From NCBI GenBank assembly GCA_946628065.1, contig CAMOWC010000009.1, positions 1 to 56,120 on the forward strand: 56,120 bases of DNA. The letters run 5' to 3'. The notes beneath the pieces are model-generated. The model did not search any database. It was not told the origin of the DNA and was given only the letters and a program-made list of their open reading frames with translations. The translations under genes and the position numbers were made by a program. Numbering within the stretch: position 1 is the first letter of the stretch; the number at the start of each line of letters is the position of its first letter. This document shows positions 1-7,892 of the stretch, one piece after another. The stretch comes from an uncultured Clostridiaceae bacterium. Lineage in GTDB: Bacteria; Bacillota; Clostridia; TANB77; CAG-508.

Positions 1-496
1 TTGCCATTTGTGCAAATTGTACTAAGTTCATTGGTTTGCAATTTGTATTTGCTCCAGCATCTATTAACATTAAACCTTTTTTGTATGCTGGAAGCATTGG
101 AGCTATTGCCGGCCTATCGATTCCACTTATTCTTCCAACTATTAATGTTGCACCTGTAAGTAAAGCACCTGAGTTTCCCGCTGAAATGAACACATCTCCT
201 TTACCCTCTTTAAGCAAATTAAATCCTACTACCATTGAAGAATCTTTTTTATGCCTTATTGCATCTGTTGGTATGTCTTCCATTTCGATTGTTTCTAAAG
301 CATTGTAAATAGATAGTTTATCTGAAAGCTCTTCAATTTTATCTTTTCCAAATAACTCTTTAATCTTTTCTAAAATTATTTTTTCGTTTCCAACTAAAAC
401 AATATTTGAATCAATCTCTTTTGCAGCTTTTACTGCTCCTTTTATTGCTGCATCTGGCGCATTATCTCCACCCATTGCATCTAATATTACTGTCAT
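1..496 (-). CDS. plsX: PlsX phosphate acyltransferase, N-terminal part (cut by window edge)
   Basis: The first 165 codons are present and the 3' end lies outside the window. The protein opens MTVILDAMGGDNAPDAAIKG, the PlsX signature. It continues with a Rossmann-like stretch and an SAGNSGALL motif near residue 108, which is typical of the phosphotransacetylase-like fold. PlsX converts acyl-ACP to acyl-phosphate for phospholipid synthesis at the membrane. The ATG at 496 follows a clear GGAGGGAT ribosome site. Nothing is odd in the visible part, and there is no in-frame CGG. Confidence 0.93.
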   Translation of the reverse strand, partial: MTVILDAMGGDNAPDAAIKGAVKAAKEIDSNIVLVGNEKIILEKIKELFGKDKIEELSDKLSIYNALETIEMEDIPTDAIRHKKDSSMVVGFNLLKEGKGDVFISAGNSGALLTGATLIVGRISGIDRPAIAPMLPAYKKGLMLIDAGANTNCKPMNLVQFAQMA

Positions 497-606
497 TTTT
501 ATCCCTCCGGAAAAAGTTCTATCACATATATATTTGTGGTAGAAATATTTTATTATTTTATTTTCAAAAAATCAATAGGTAATTTATTATATTAGTACTT
601 AATTAT

Positions 607-1092
607 TTATATATCCAAAAAAGAGCTAATATGTACAGTTGAAAAATTTGTTTTTTCCATTATGTCATTTAATATTTTATTAGTGTCATCAATCATTATT
701 ATTTTTTCGTCAGGAACACTTTTGTTTTTTTCTTTTATTTTTTTAAGAATCGAAGTCTTTTCACTATCGTCCTGGCAGTAGTACACATTCTCTACAGGAA
801 TTCCATAGTATTTATTAGCAAATTGCTTTTTGAATTCGCCCTCATTGCATTCTCCAACTGTAGTTATAACATATAAATTGTTTTTATTTTTTTCTTCTAT
901 AAAACATTTCATTTTATATGAAACTTTATCTTCTGTGTATCCATTAATTCCTCTTTTACACTCTTTTACCCATTCCGAATCTGTTAATGCAAAATGCGTG
1001 TGTTCTCCCCATTCTTCAACTGCAAGGACTCCATCTACATCAAACACAAAAACACATGAATTATCTTTTAATAAATCTTTAATTTTACTCAT
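607..1092 (-). CDS. HAD-superfamily-like hydrolase, small
   Basis: This 161-residue protein has the HAD motif I as FVFDVDGVLA (residues 15-24), a hydrophobic strand ending in Thr (YVITTVGE) that fits motif II, a lysine in SEKTSILKK that fits motif III, and IIMIDDTNK for the acidic motif IV. The HAD fold is likely, but the substrate is unknown. The gene starts at ATG after GGAGGGGTAA. It stands alone between plsX and a GC-rich mini-ORF. Confidence 0.7.
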   Translation of the reverse strand: MSKIKDLLKDNSCVFVFDVDGVLAVEEWGEHTHFALTDSEWVKECKRGINGYTEDKVSYKMKCFIEEKNKNNLYVITTVGECNEGEFKKQFANKYYGIPVENVYYCQDDSEKTSILKKIKEKNKSVPDEKIIMIDDTNKILNDIMEKTNFSTVHISSFLDI

Positions 1093-1178
1093 TTACCCCT
1101 CCACTTGTATTATTTTACTCGCTGAACTTGTTTTTTTCAATCTTTTTTATAATATTTTGCAAAAATTAATTAAAGCTC

Positions 1179-1231
1179 AAAAAAAGAGGGCGCATATGAC
1201 TGGTTTGCAACCCAGATCACAGCATTCCCTC
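1179..1231 (-). terminator. Intrinsic terminator of the GC-rich mini-ORF
   Basis: Read on the minus strand, GAGGG (1231-1227) pairs with CCCTC (1190-1186). Inside is a second stem, CTGG with CCAG. A run of seven T follows on the minus strand. Confidence 0.65.
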
Positions 1232-1288
1232 ATGGTACAGGATAGTGCTTACAAAGAGTGGCCTATCTTTAGTAAGCAAGTAGCACCA

Positions 1289-1528
1289 TTAATGAGACTG
1301 AATCCTCATTTCTGCAGGTGCAAACTTTTTTACTATCCCGGCACGCCGCACGTGCGTGCGACGCAATCGAAGCATTCTTGTGCAGTCTTCAGTAAACAGG
1401 CAATAGGGCTTTTCCAAACAAAATGTCTGGATTTCCCGTTTCATGGCCTTTGGCCAGTCCCGTTTTACTTCCCTCCACACAATATGCTTCAAAATACGCA
1501 TATACGATGCGTAGTCGAAGCATCTCAT
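1289..1528 (-). CDS. Short GC-rich ORF of unknown function, probably foreign
   Basis: The 79-residue basic protein (MRCFDYASYMRILKHIV...) belongs to no family I recognise. A perfect AAGGAGGT lies just upstream of the ATG and a good terminator follows it, so it looks like a complete expression cassette. Its composition differs sharply from its neighbours: it is GC-rich, with GTG, CTG, CAG and CGC codons. It contains three in-frame CGG codons read as Arg (KRD, KRE, VRR), a codon that native genes here never use for Arg. If CGG caused a +1 shift, the product would end a few codons after the first of them. Recent transfer, or a non-functional ORF, is therefore likely. Confidence 0.5.
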   Translation of the reverse strand: MRCFDYASYMRILKHIVWREVKRDWPKAMKREIQTFCLEKPYCLFTEDCTRMLRLRRTHVRRAGIVKKFAPAEMRIQSH

Positions 1529-1681
1529 TGTGAGACCTCCTTCGTAATTTTGAGATTTCTCTCATGTGTTATATTATAGCACTTGTTTCGTTATCTGTCA
1601 ATACATTATGTTGTTTAATGTGGTTTAATCTCATTCCTTGATTTTTCCTAGTTTATTTTAGTTACATACTAGCTAAAATAA

Positions 1682-1714
1682 AAAGAACGTTTAATATTGT
1701 ACTAAACGTTCTTT
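1682..1714. terminator. Terminator after the BspA-repeat gene
   Basis: A 12-bp perfect stem (1682-1693 with 1703-1714) has a 9-nt loop. On the minus strand it is followed by TTTTTATTTT. It lies about 50 bp past the stop of the gene ending at 1764. Confidence 0.75.
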
Positions 1715-1719
1715 AATAC

Positions 1720-1757
1720 AGAAAAATGGACTGTTCTCTTTTTCTCAGGTGTCCCTT
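1720..1757. repeat. Degenerate copy of the GGGACGGTTCTC-type intergenic repeat
   Basis: The text AGAAAAATGGACTGTTCTC and the following TTTTTCTCAG match, with a few changes, the arm of the inverted repeat found between rpsG and fusA (GAGAAAAAGGGACGGTTCTC, then TTTTCTCAC). It looks like one decayed arm. Confidence 0.5.
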
Positions 1758-1763
1758 TTGTTT

Positions 1764-2807
1764 TTAATTTGATGCTGGAGTAAAAGTGCCGTCTTCATCC
1801 CATGTACCATTCCAATTTGGGTATATATGTTCATTTGTATCTGTATATTTAAATGTTCTATCAAAATTATTAACGCTAACGTTACTTATATCCCAGTTGT
1901 TCACTCCAGATACATTTGTAAGACTATTGCATCCAAAAAACATACGGCTCATATTAGTTACATTACTAACATCCCAGTTTTGTAGTGCATTTAAGTTAGA
2001 TATCTCACAGCCCATGTCTTGCGAAAACATGTTATGCATATCTTTTACGTTTGAAACATCCCATCCTGAAATTCCACTTAAATCGGCAAGTTTTGGCATT
2101 TCGTCAAACATTTCACTCATATCAGTAACATGAGACGTATCCCATCCAGAAAGCGGGTTGAGATTTGTAAGAGACCAGCAGCCAGCAAACATAGCAGACA
2201 TATTTGTTACATTTGAAACGTCCCATTCTGAAAGACTTGAAATGTCTGATAGAAGGATAAAAAATTCAAACATTTTTGAGCAATCTCCACTAAGATAAAC
2301 TTTATCAGCTTCAGTCCACCAGTATAGTGTATCTGGTATGTAATTTTGGCTTGAGCCAAAATAATCAATACTTGCTGTTTCTCCTCGTTCTATCCACATA
2401 TATACTGGATATTCAGAGTCATTTGTTGAAACAATAATCTTTGTGCTATCACTTTCTGGGTTAACTGGAGCAGTAGTTGCCTTTTTTATAGCAACTATTG
2501 TAGGTAATGTGGCATCACCAAACGTGACTGTGTCAATTGTAATTTCTGAAAGTAGGCTTTGTCTTATTTCTGCAGAAGTTTTTAATTTAGCCTTCTTTTT
2601 TATAAGAGCCTTATCAAGTTCCTTTAGTAAATTACTATATTCTTTTCCCTCAATTTCGGCTTTGCTATTCCATTTTTCTACTGCATCATTGGTACGCTCA
2701 AATAAGCCTCCTCCGTCTAACCCTATCGTTACTGCTGTACCAGCAAGAATAAGCAATACAATTACAGTTATCACTAACGCAATTAACGTTATTCCTTCAT
2801 CTTTCAT
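1764..2807 (-). CDS. Prepilin-like surface protein with BspA (DUF285) repeats
   Basis: This 347-residue protein begins KDEGITLIALVITVIVLLIL. That is a type IV prepilin-like leader with Gly-Ile at the cleavage point and Glu before it, followed by a long hydrophobic helix. A charged spacer (residues 40-90) precedes a C-terminal half with four or five copies of WDVSNVTNMSxMF, the BspA/DUF285 repeat of surface adhesins. Fusion of a pilin-type leader to BspA repeats suggests a pilus-like or membrane-anchored adhesin exposed on the cell surface. The gene has its own AAAGGAG site and a terminator. The exact ligand cannot be told. Confidence 0.72.
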   Translation of the reverse strand: MKDEGITLIALVITVIVLLILAGTAVTIGLDGGGLFERTNDAVEKWNSKAEIEGKEYSNLLKELDKALIKKKAKLKTSAEIRQSLLSEITIDTVTFGDATLPTIVAIKKATTAPVNPESDSTKIIVSTNDSEYPVYMWIERGETASIDYFGSSQNYIPDTLYWWTEADKVYLSGDCSKMFEFFILLSDISSLSEWDVSNVTNMSAMFAGCWSLTNLNPLSGWDTSHVTDMSEMFDEMPKLADLSGISGWDVSNVKDMHNMFSQDMGCEISNLNALQNWDVSNVTNMSRMFFGCNSLTNVSGVNNWDISNVSVNNFDRTFKYTDTNEHIYPNWNGTWDEDGTFTPASN

Positions 2808-3005
2808 TTTTATTATTTCTCCTTTCTTTTGTACTATATGAAGTATTATATCTTAAGTTATAATGGATGTCAAACATACTAAAATGCACTGTTGTTCTTG
2901 TTAGCAATGTGTGCAGTTTGCAAGTAGCAAGTAAATGGCAGTAGTTAATAAGCAAGAATTTTTTAGCAACATCCATAAAAGTTTAAAATTACCACTCAAA
3001 AATTT

Positions 3006-3039
3006 AAAATGATGACAGGATAAATCCTGTCATCATTTT
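3006..3039 (-). terminator. Terminator of tuf
   Basis: A 16-bp perfect stem (3006-3021 with 3024-3039) has a very tight loop and lies just beyond the tuf stop. It probably ends the str operon transcript. Confidence 0.85.
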
Positions 3040-3057
3040 ATTATAGTTTTGTTTTTA

Positions 3058-4260
3058 TTACTCAATGATTTCTGCAACGATACCAGAACCTACTGTTCTA
3101 CCACCTTCACGGATAGCGAATCTTAGTCCTTTTTCAATTGCGATTGGTGTGATAAGTTCGATTGTCATATCTACGTTATCACCTGGCATACACATTTCTG
3201 TTCCTGCAGGTAATTCGATAACACCTGTAACGTCTGTTGTTCTGAAATAGAATTGTGGTCTGTAGTTTGTGAAGAATGGTGTATGACGTCCACCTTCTTC
3301 TTTTGTTAGAACGTATACTTGTGCTTTGAATTTTGTATGTGGATTGATTGTTCCTGGTTTTGCTAGAACTTGACCTCTTTCGATTTCTTTTCTATCAATT
3401 CCTCTTAATAGAACACCAATGTTATCTCCAGCTTCAGCTTGATCTAACAATTTTCTAAACATTTCAACGCCTGTTACAACTGTTTTCTTTCTTTCTTTAG
3501 TTAAACCAATAATTTCAACTTCGTCAGAAACTTTTACAACTCCTCTTTCTACTCTACCTGTTGCAACTGTTCCACGTCCTGTAATTGTGAATACGTCTTC
3601 AACTGGCATTAAGAATGGTTGATCTGTTGGTCTATCTGGTGTTGGAATGTAGCTATCTACTGCATCCATTAATTCTTTCATGCATTGATATTCTGGTGCG
3701 TTTGGATCTGTTGATGTAGACTCTAATACTTTTAATGATGAACCTTTAACAATTGGAATTTCGTCTCCTGGGAAATCATATTTAGAAAGTAGGTCTCTAA
3801 CTTCCATTTCTACTAATTCAAGTAATTCTGGATCATCAACCATATCGCATTTATTTAAGTAAACAACGATATATTTAACTCCAACTTGTCTTGCTAAAAG
3901 TATATGCTCTCTTGTTTGAGGCATTGGGCCATCAGCTGCAGATACAACTAATATAGCACCATCCATTTGTGCAGCACCTGTAATCATGTTTTTTACATAG
4001 TCTGCGTGTCCTGGGCAGTCAACGTGTGCATAATGTCTTTTTTCTGTTTCATATTCAACGTGAGCTGTGTTAATTGTGATTCCTCTTGCTTTTTCTTCTG
4101 GTGCTCCATCGATTTGATCATAAGCTGTATATTGAGCTTTTCCTAGTAATCCTAGCCATTTTGTAATAGCTGCTGTTGTTGTTGTTTTACCATGGTCAAC
4201 GTGGCCGATTGTACCAATGTTAACGTGTGGTTTTGTTCTTTCAAATTTTGCTTTTGCCAT
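3058..4260 (-). CDS. tuf: Elongation factor Tu
   Basis: EF-Tu carries aminoacyl-tRNA to the ribosomal A site. All G motifs are present: GHVDHGKTT (residues 18-26), DCPGH near 81, and NKCD near 136. Domains 2 and 3 follow, and the C-terminus is [10 protein letters not shown]. At 400 residues the length is normal. The start is ATG after AAAAGGAGG. It is the last gene of the str operon and has its own promoter in the gap after fusA. Arginines are AGA or CGT, and no CGG occurs. EF-Tu would deliver any tRNA that decodes CGGN, so its unremarkable sequence matters for the recoding hypothesis. Confidence 0.98.
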   Translation of the reverse strand: MAKAKFERTKPHVNIGTIGHVDHGKTTTTAAITKWLGLLGKAQYTAYDQIDGAPEEKARGITINTAHVEYETEKRHYAHVDCPGHADYVKNMITGAAQMDGAILVVSAADGPMPQTREHILLARQVGVKYIVVYLNKCDMVDDPELLELVEMEVRDLLSKYDFPGDEIPIVKGSSLKVLESTSTDPNAPEYQCMKELMDAVDSYIPTPDRPTDQPFLMPVEDVFTITGRGTVATGRVERGVVKVSDEVEIIGLTKERKKTVVTGVEMFRKLLDQAEAGDNIGVLLRGIDRKEIERGQVLAKPGTINPHTKFKAQVYVLTKEEGGRHTPFFTNYRPQFYFRTTDVTGVIELPAGTEMCMPGDNVDMTIELITPIAIEKGLRFAIREGGRTVGSGIVAEIIE

Positions 4261-4336
4261 TTGAAATTTCCTCCTTTTAATTTTTGAGATTTCTCTCTAA
4301 TATTTTTAAATTTAATAACTAATTTAAAGTATTGTT

Positions 4337-4365
4337 ATTTTATACTATTTCTTGCGTTTTTGCAA
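4337..4365 (-). promoter_or_regulatory. Probable sigma-A promoter of tuf
   Basis: On the minus strand TTGCAA (4365-4360), a 17-bp spacer and TAAAAT (4342-4337) lie upstream of tuf. This suggests tuf is also transcribed separately from fusA. Confidence 0.5.
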
Positions 4366-4381
4366 GTGGTTTAAAGAAATT

Positions 4382-6466
4382 TTATTCCTCTTTCTTTCCT
4401 CTTGTTGCAACTATAGTTTCAAGAACTGATTTTGGAACTTCTTCATAGTGTGATGGTTCCATTGCGTATGTTCCTCTTCCTTGTGTTTTTGAACGTAAGT
4501 CTGTAGCATAACCAAACATTTCTGCAAGTGGGATAAATCCACGAATAATTTGTGCTCCTCCTCTTGCTTCCATTCCTTCCATTCTACCACGTCTTGAGTT
4601 AATATCTCCAATAACATCTCCCATGTATTCTTCTGGAACTGTTACTTCAACTCTCATGATAGGTTCAAGAATAACTGATTTAGCTTGCTTACATCCTTCC
4701 TTAAATGCCATAGATGCTGCAATTTTGAAGGCCATTTCTGAAGAGTCAACTTCATGGTATGATCCATCTACTAAAGTAGCTTTAAAGTCTATAACTGGGT
4801 ATCCAGCTAAAACTCCGCTTTCAGCAGCTTCTCTAATTCCAGCTTCAATTGGTTTAATGTATTCTTTTGGAACTGCACCACCAACAATTTTGCTTTCGAA
4901 CTTGATTCCACTTCCTGGCTCTAATGGTTCCATCTCTAGCCATACATGTCCGTATTGACCTTTACCACCAGATTGACGGATGAATTTTCCTTCAACTTTA
5001 ACTGCATTTCTAATTGTTTCTTTGTAAGCAACTTGTGGCTTACCTACATTTGCCTCAACTTTGAATTCTCTTTTTAATCTATCTACGATAATGTCTAAGT
5101 GAAGCTCACCCATACCAGCAATGATAGTTTGACCTGTTTCATGATCTGTGTATGTTTTGAATGTTGGGTCTTCCTCTGCAAGTTTTGCAAGAGCAATACC
5201 CATCTTCTCACTTGCAACTTTATCCTTTGGCTCGATAGCAATATCAATAACTGGCTCTGGGAATTCCATAGATTCAAGAATAACTGGGTGATTTTCATCA
5301 CATAATGTATCACCTGTTGTTGTTTCCTTTAATCCAACTGCTGCTGCAATATCTCCAGAGTAAACTTTTTCAATGTCTTCTCTGTGGTTTGCATGCATTT
5401 GAAGAATTCTACCAATTCTTTCTTTTTTGTCTTTATTTGAATTTAATACTGTAGATCCTGCTTCTAGTACACCTGAGTATACTCTAAAGAAGCAAAGCTT
5501 TCCAACATAAGGGTCTGTTGCGATTTTGAATGCTAAAGCTGCGAATGGCTGGTCATCACCAGTTATTCTTTCTACTTCATTTCCATTTTCATCAACACCT
5601 TTGATATTAGCAATGTCAAGTGGAGATGGCATGTAGTAAACTATAGCATCAAGAAGCTCTTGAACACCTCTGTTTTTGTATGAAGAACCACATGTTACAG
5701 GAACGATTGTGTTAGCAATAGTACCTTTTCTAAGTCCTAATCTAATTTCATCCTCTGTAAGTTCTCCTCCATCTAAGTATTTCATCATTAAATCATCATC
5801 AGCTTCTGCAGCTGCTTCAATCATTTCGCTTCTAAATTTTTCTGCTTTTTCTTTTAAATCAGCTGGAATTTCAATCTCTTCGATTTCTTTTCCTAAATCG
5901 TCTTTATGAATGAAAGCTTTCATTTTAATTAAATCAACTATACCTTGGAAATTGTCTTCAGCTCCGACTGGAATCTGAACTGGAATAGCGTTTGCATGAA
6001 GTCTTTCTTTCATTTGCTCTACTGAACCATAAAAATCAGCACCTGTCATATCCATTTTATTTACATATGCCATTCTTGGTACATGATATTTATCAGCTTG
6101 TCTCCAAACTGTTTCAGATTGTGGTTGTACACCACTTCTTGCAGCAATAACTAATACCGAACCGTCAAGTACTCTAAGTGATCTTTCAACTTCAACTGTG
6201 AAGTCAACGTGACCTGGAGTATCTATAATGTTAATTCTACGTCCTAACCATTGGCATGTTGTAGCAGCAGAAGTAATTGTAATACCTCTTTCTTGCTCTT
6301 GCTCCATCCAGTCCATAGTAGCTTCACCTTCGTGAACTTCTCCTATTTTATGGTTAATTCCTGTATAGAAAAGAATTCTCTCTGTTGTAGTAGTTTTTCC
6401 TGCATCTATATGAGCCATTATTCCTATATTTCTAGTTTGTTCTAGTGGGAATGCTCTTCCTGCCAT
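4382..6466 (-). CDS. fusA: Elongation factor G
   Basis: This is the translocation GTPase of 694 residues, full length. G1 is AHIDAGKTT (residues 18-26), the switch I region includes [10 protein letters not shown]3 is DTPGHVDF and G4 is NKMD. Domains II to V are present, with [10 protein letters not shown] in domain IV. It belongs to the str operon after rpsG, but is separated from it by an inserted inverted repeat. The start is ATG after AGGAGG. No in-frame CGG is present. Confidence 0.98.
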   Translation of the reverse strand: MAGRAFPLEQTRNIGIMAHIDAGKTTTTERILFYTGINHKIGEVHEGEATMDWMEQEQERGITITSAATTCQWLGRRINIIDTPGHVDFTVEVERSLRVLDGSVLVIAARSGVQPQSETVWRQADKYHVPRMAYVNKMDMTGADFYGSVEQMKERLHANAIPVQIPVGAEDNFQGIVDLIKMKAFIHKDDLGKEIEEIEIPADLKEKAEKFRSEMIEAAAEADDDLMMKYLDGGELTEDEIRLGLRKGTIANTIVPVTCGSSYKNRGVQELLDAIVYYMPSPLDIANIKGVDENGNEVERITGDDQPFAALAFKIATDPYVGKLCFFRVYSGVLEAGSTVLNSNKDKKERIGRILQMHANHREDIEKVYSGDIAAAVGLKETTTGDTLCDENHPVILESMEFPEPVIDIAIEPKDKVASEKMGIALAKLAEEDPTFKTYTDHETGQTIIAGMGELHLDIIVDRLKREFKVEANVGKPQVAYKETIRNAVKVEGKFIRQSGGKGQYGHVWLEMEPLEPGSGIKFESKIVGGAVPKEYIKPIEAGIREAAESGVLAGYPVIDFKATLVDGSYHEVDSSEMAFKIAASMAFKEGCKQAKSVILEPIMRVEVTVPEEYMGDVIGDINSRRGRMEGMEARGGAQIIRGFIPLAEMFGYATDLRSKTQGRGTYAMEPSHYEEVPKSVLETIVATRGKKEE

Positions 6467-6490
6467 TGTTTCTTTTCCTCCTTTTCTTGC

Positions 6491-6591
6491 GTGAGAAAAA
6501 GGGACGGTTCTCTTTTCTCACACTCTTCAATTTTCAATTGTTCTTTTGATTTTTGTTTTTGTGAGAAAAGAGAACCGTCCCTTTTTCTCAC
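6491..6591. repeat. 31-bp inverted repeat inside the str operon
   Basis: Two perfectly complementary 31-nt arms (6491-6521 and 6561-6591) contain GGGACGGTTCTC and its complement, with about 39 nt between them. Each arm is itself ended by GTGAGAAAA and TTTTCTCAC. It fills the rpsG-fusA gap and could fold into a long hairpin in the mRNA. It belongs to the GGGAC-type repeat family seen at several other places in the window. Confidence 0.85.
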
Positions 6592-6602
6592 ACACAAAAA
6601 TT

Positions 6603-7073
6603 TTACCATTTGTAGTGTGCAAAAGCTCTATTTGCTTCTGCCATTTTATGCATATCTTCTTTCTTCCTAAATGCACTACCTGTGCTGTTTAATGCATCTA
6701 TTATTTCGCCAGCTAATTTCTCAGCCATTGTTTTTTCGTGTCTTGTTCTTGCATATGTTACAAGCCATCTTAAACCTAATGTTTGTCTTCTTTCAGGTCT
6801 AATTTCCATAGGTACTTGGTATGTAGCACCACCTACTCTTCTTGCTTTAACTTCAAGAACTGGCATTACATTATTTAATGCTTGCTCAAATACTTCTAGC
6901 GGATCTTTTTGTTCTTTTTCTTTAACTATATCAAAAGCTCCATATACGATTTCTTGAGCAACTGTCTTTTTACCATCTAGCATAACATTGTTAATTAATT
7001 TTGTAACAACTTTGCTATTGTATATTGGATCTGGTAAAACTTCTCTTTTTGCAATATATCCTTTTCTTGGCAC
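6603..7073 (-). CDS. rpsG: Ribosomal protein S7
   Basis: This 156-residue S7 has the usual [20 protein letters not shown] start and the [15 protein letters not shown] motif. It nucleates the 30S head by binding 16S rRNA. The start codon is GTG, placed after AAAAGGAGGG. It is the second gene of the str operon. The length is normal for bacteria. Confidence 0.97.
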   Translation of the reverse strand: MPRKGYIAKREVLPDPIYNSKVVTKLINNVMLDGKKTVAQEIVYGAFDIVKEKEQKDPLEVFEQALNNVMPVLEVKARRVGGATYQVPMEIRPERRQTLGLRWLVTYARTRHEKTMAEKLAGEIIDALNSTGSAFRKKEDMHKMAEANRAFAHYKW

Positions 7074-7246
7074 TATTCTTCCCTCCTTTTAAGAATTTTA
7101 AGTTAATGTGGCTTCCTAAATAGGATAGCCTAGGTACTCTTGAGTATTTCTCAAGTATAGTGCTACTTTATATATAAAATCAATTTCTTGACTAATTATT
7201 TCGCACTATTAAAAATTTAGCCTTTTCTCATATTACGATATAGGCT

Positions 7247-7375
7247 GTGTAAAAAATTTCAGAAGCAAGCAGTACAAGGCAATCGAAGAAAATTTTTTGA
7301 GAACTATACGAGTTGTATGTTCGAGGAAAATTTTCGAGATTAACGCAGTAATGCGATGCTTATGGGATTTTTACG
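7247..7375. mobile_element. MITE-like imperfect palindrome between rpsL and rpsG
   Basis: About 129 bp form an imperfect palindrome. The left end GTGTAAAAAATTTCAGAAGC matches the complement of the right end (GCGTAAAAATCCCATAAGC), and the inner arms GAAGAAAATTTTTTGAGAAC and GTTCGAGGAAAATTTTCGAG also pair. No ORF is inside. The right end supplies the TAA stop of rpsL. It looks like a small non-autonomous mobile element. A cognate transposase is not in the window. Confidence 0.6.
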
Positions 7376-7787
7376 CTTTTTTTGGTTTCTTTGCACCATA
7401 CTTAGATCTTGCTTGATTTCTGTCTTTAACTCCAGCTGTATCAAGTGTTCCACGAATAATATGGTAACGTACACCAGGAAGGTCCTTTACTCTTCCACCC
7501 CTAATTAGAACAACACTGTGCTCTTGTAGGTTATGGCCTACACCAGGAATGTAAGATGTAACTTCATAACCATTTGAAAGTCTAACCCTTGCAACTTTTC
7601 TTAAAGCTGAGTTAGGTTTCTTAGGAGTTACAGTTTTAACTACTGTACATACACCTCTTTTTTGTGGACTTCTGTTATCAGTTTGTCTTTTTTTCTTTGA
7701 GTTATATCCCTTTTGTAAAGCAGGAGCTGTAGATTTAGTAGTTGAAGTTTTTCTTCCTTTTCTTACTAATTGGTTAATTGTTGGCAA
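7371..7787 (-). CDS. rpsL: Ribosomal protein S12
   Basis: This 138-residue S12, a decoding-centre protein, is the first gene of the str operon. The conserved [19 protein letters not shown] and [11 protein letters not shown] motifs are intact. They include the two lysine regions where streptomycin-resistance changes occur, and both look wild type. The start is TTG after AGGAGGTGAAAACAAA. The stop codon lies within the end of the palindromic element at 7247-7375. Because S12 helps set frame and accuracy, its normal sequence is relevant to the CGG recoding idea. Confidence 0.97.
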   Translation of the reverse strand: MPTINQLVRKGRKTSTTKSTAPALQKGYNSKKKRQTDNRSPQKRGVCTVVKTVTPKKPNSALRKVARVRLSNGYEVTSYIPGVGHNLQEHSVVLIRGGRVKDLPGVRYHIIRGTLDTAGVKDRNQARSKYGAKKPKKA

Positions 7788-7815
7788 TTTGTTTTCACCT
7801 CCTATAAAAAATTAA

Positions 7816-7843
7816 ACCGCAAATTGTTTAAACAATTTGCGGT
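7816..7843. terminator. 28-bp perfect palindrome at the start of the rpsL leader
   Basis: ACCGCAAATTGTTT is followed at once by its exact complement. On the minus strand a T-rich run (TTAATTTTTT) follows. It lies just below the -10 box of the rpsL promoter, so the str transcript would begin in or beside it. It can serve as terminator of the upstream coiled-coil gene and perhaps as an attenuator or stability hairpin of the str operon. Confidence 0.7.
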
Positions 7844-7846
7844 AAA

Positions 7847-7875
7847 ATTATACCATTTTTTTACTTATATGTCAA
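7847..7875 (-). promoter_or_regulatory. Consensus sigma-A promoter of the str operon
   Basis: On the minus strand, TTGACA (7875-7870), a 17-bp spacer and TATAAT (7852-7847) form a perfect match to the vegetative consensus, 60 bp upstream of rpsL. Confidence 0.9.
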
Positions 7876-7892
7876 CGTTTTTTGCGATAATT

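Noticed and set aside
830-1579. 249-codon plus-strand ORF
   Set aside because: It is antisense to the HAD-like gene and the GC-rich ORF, with no ribosome site and no protein-like composition.
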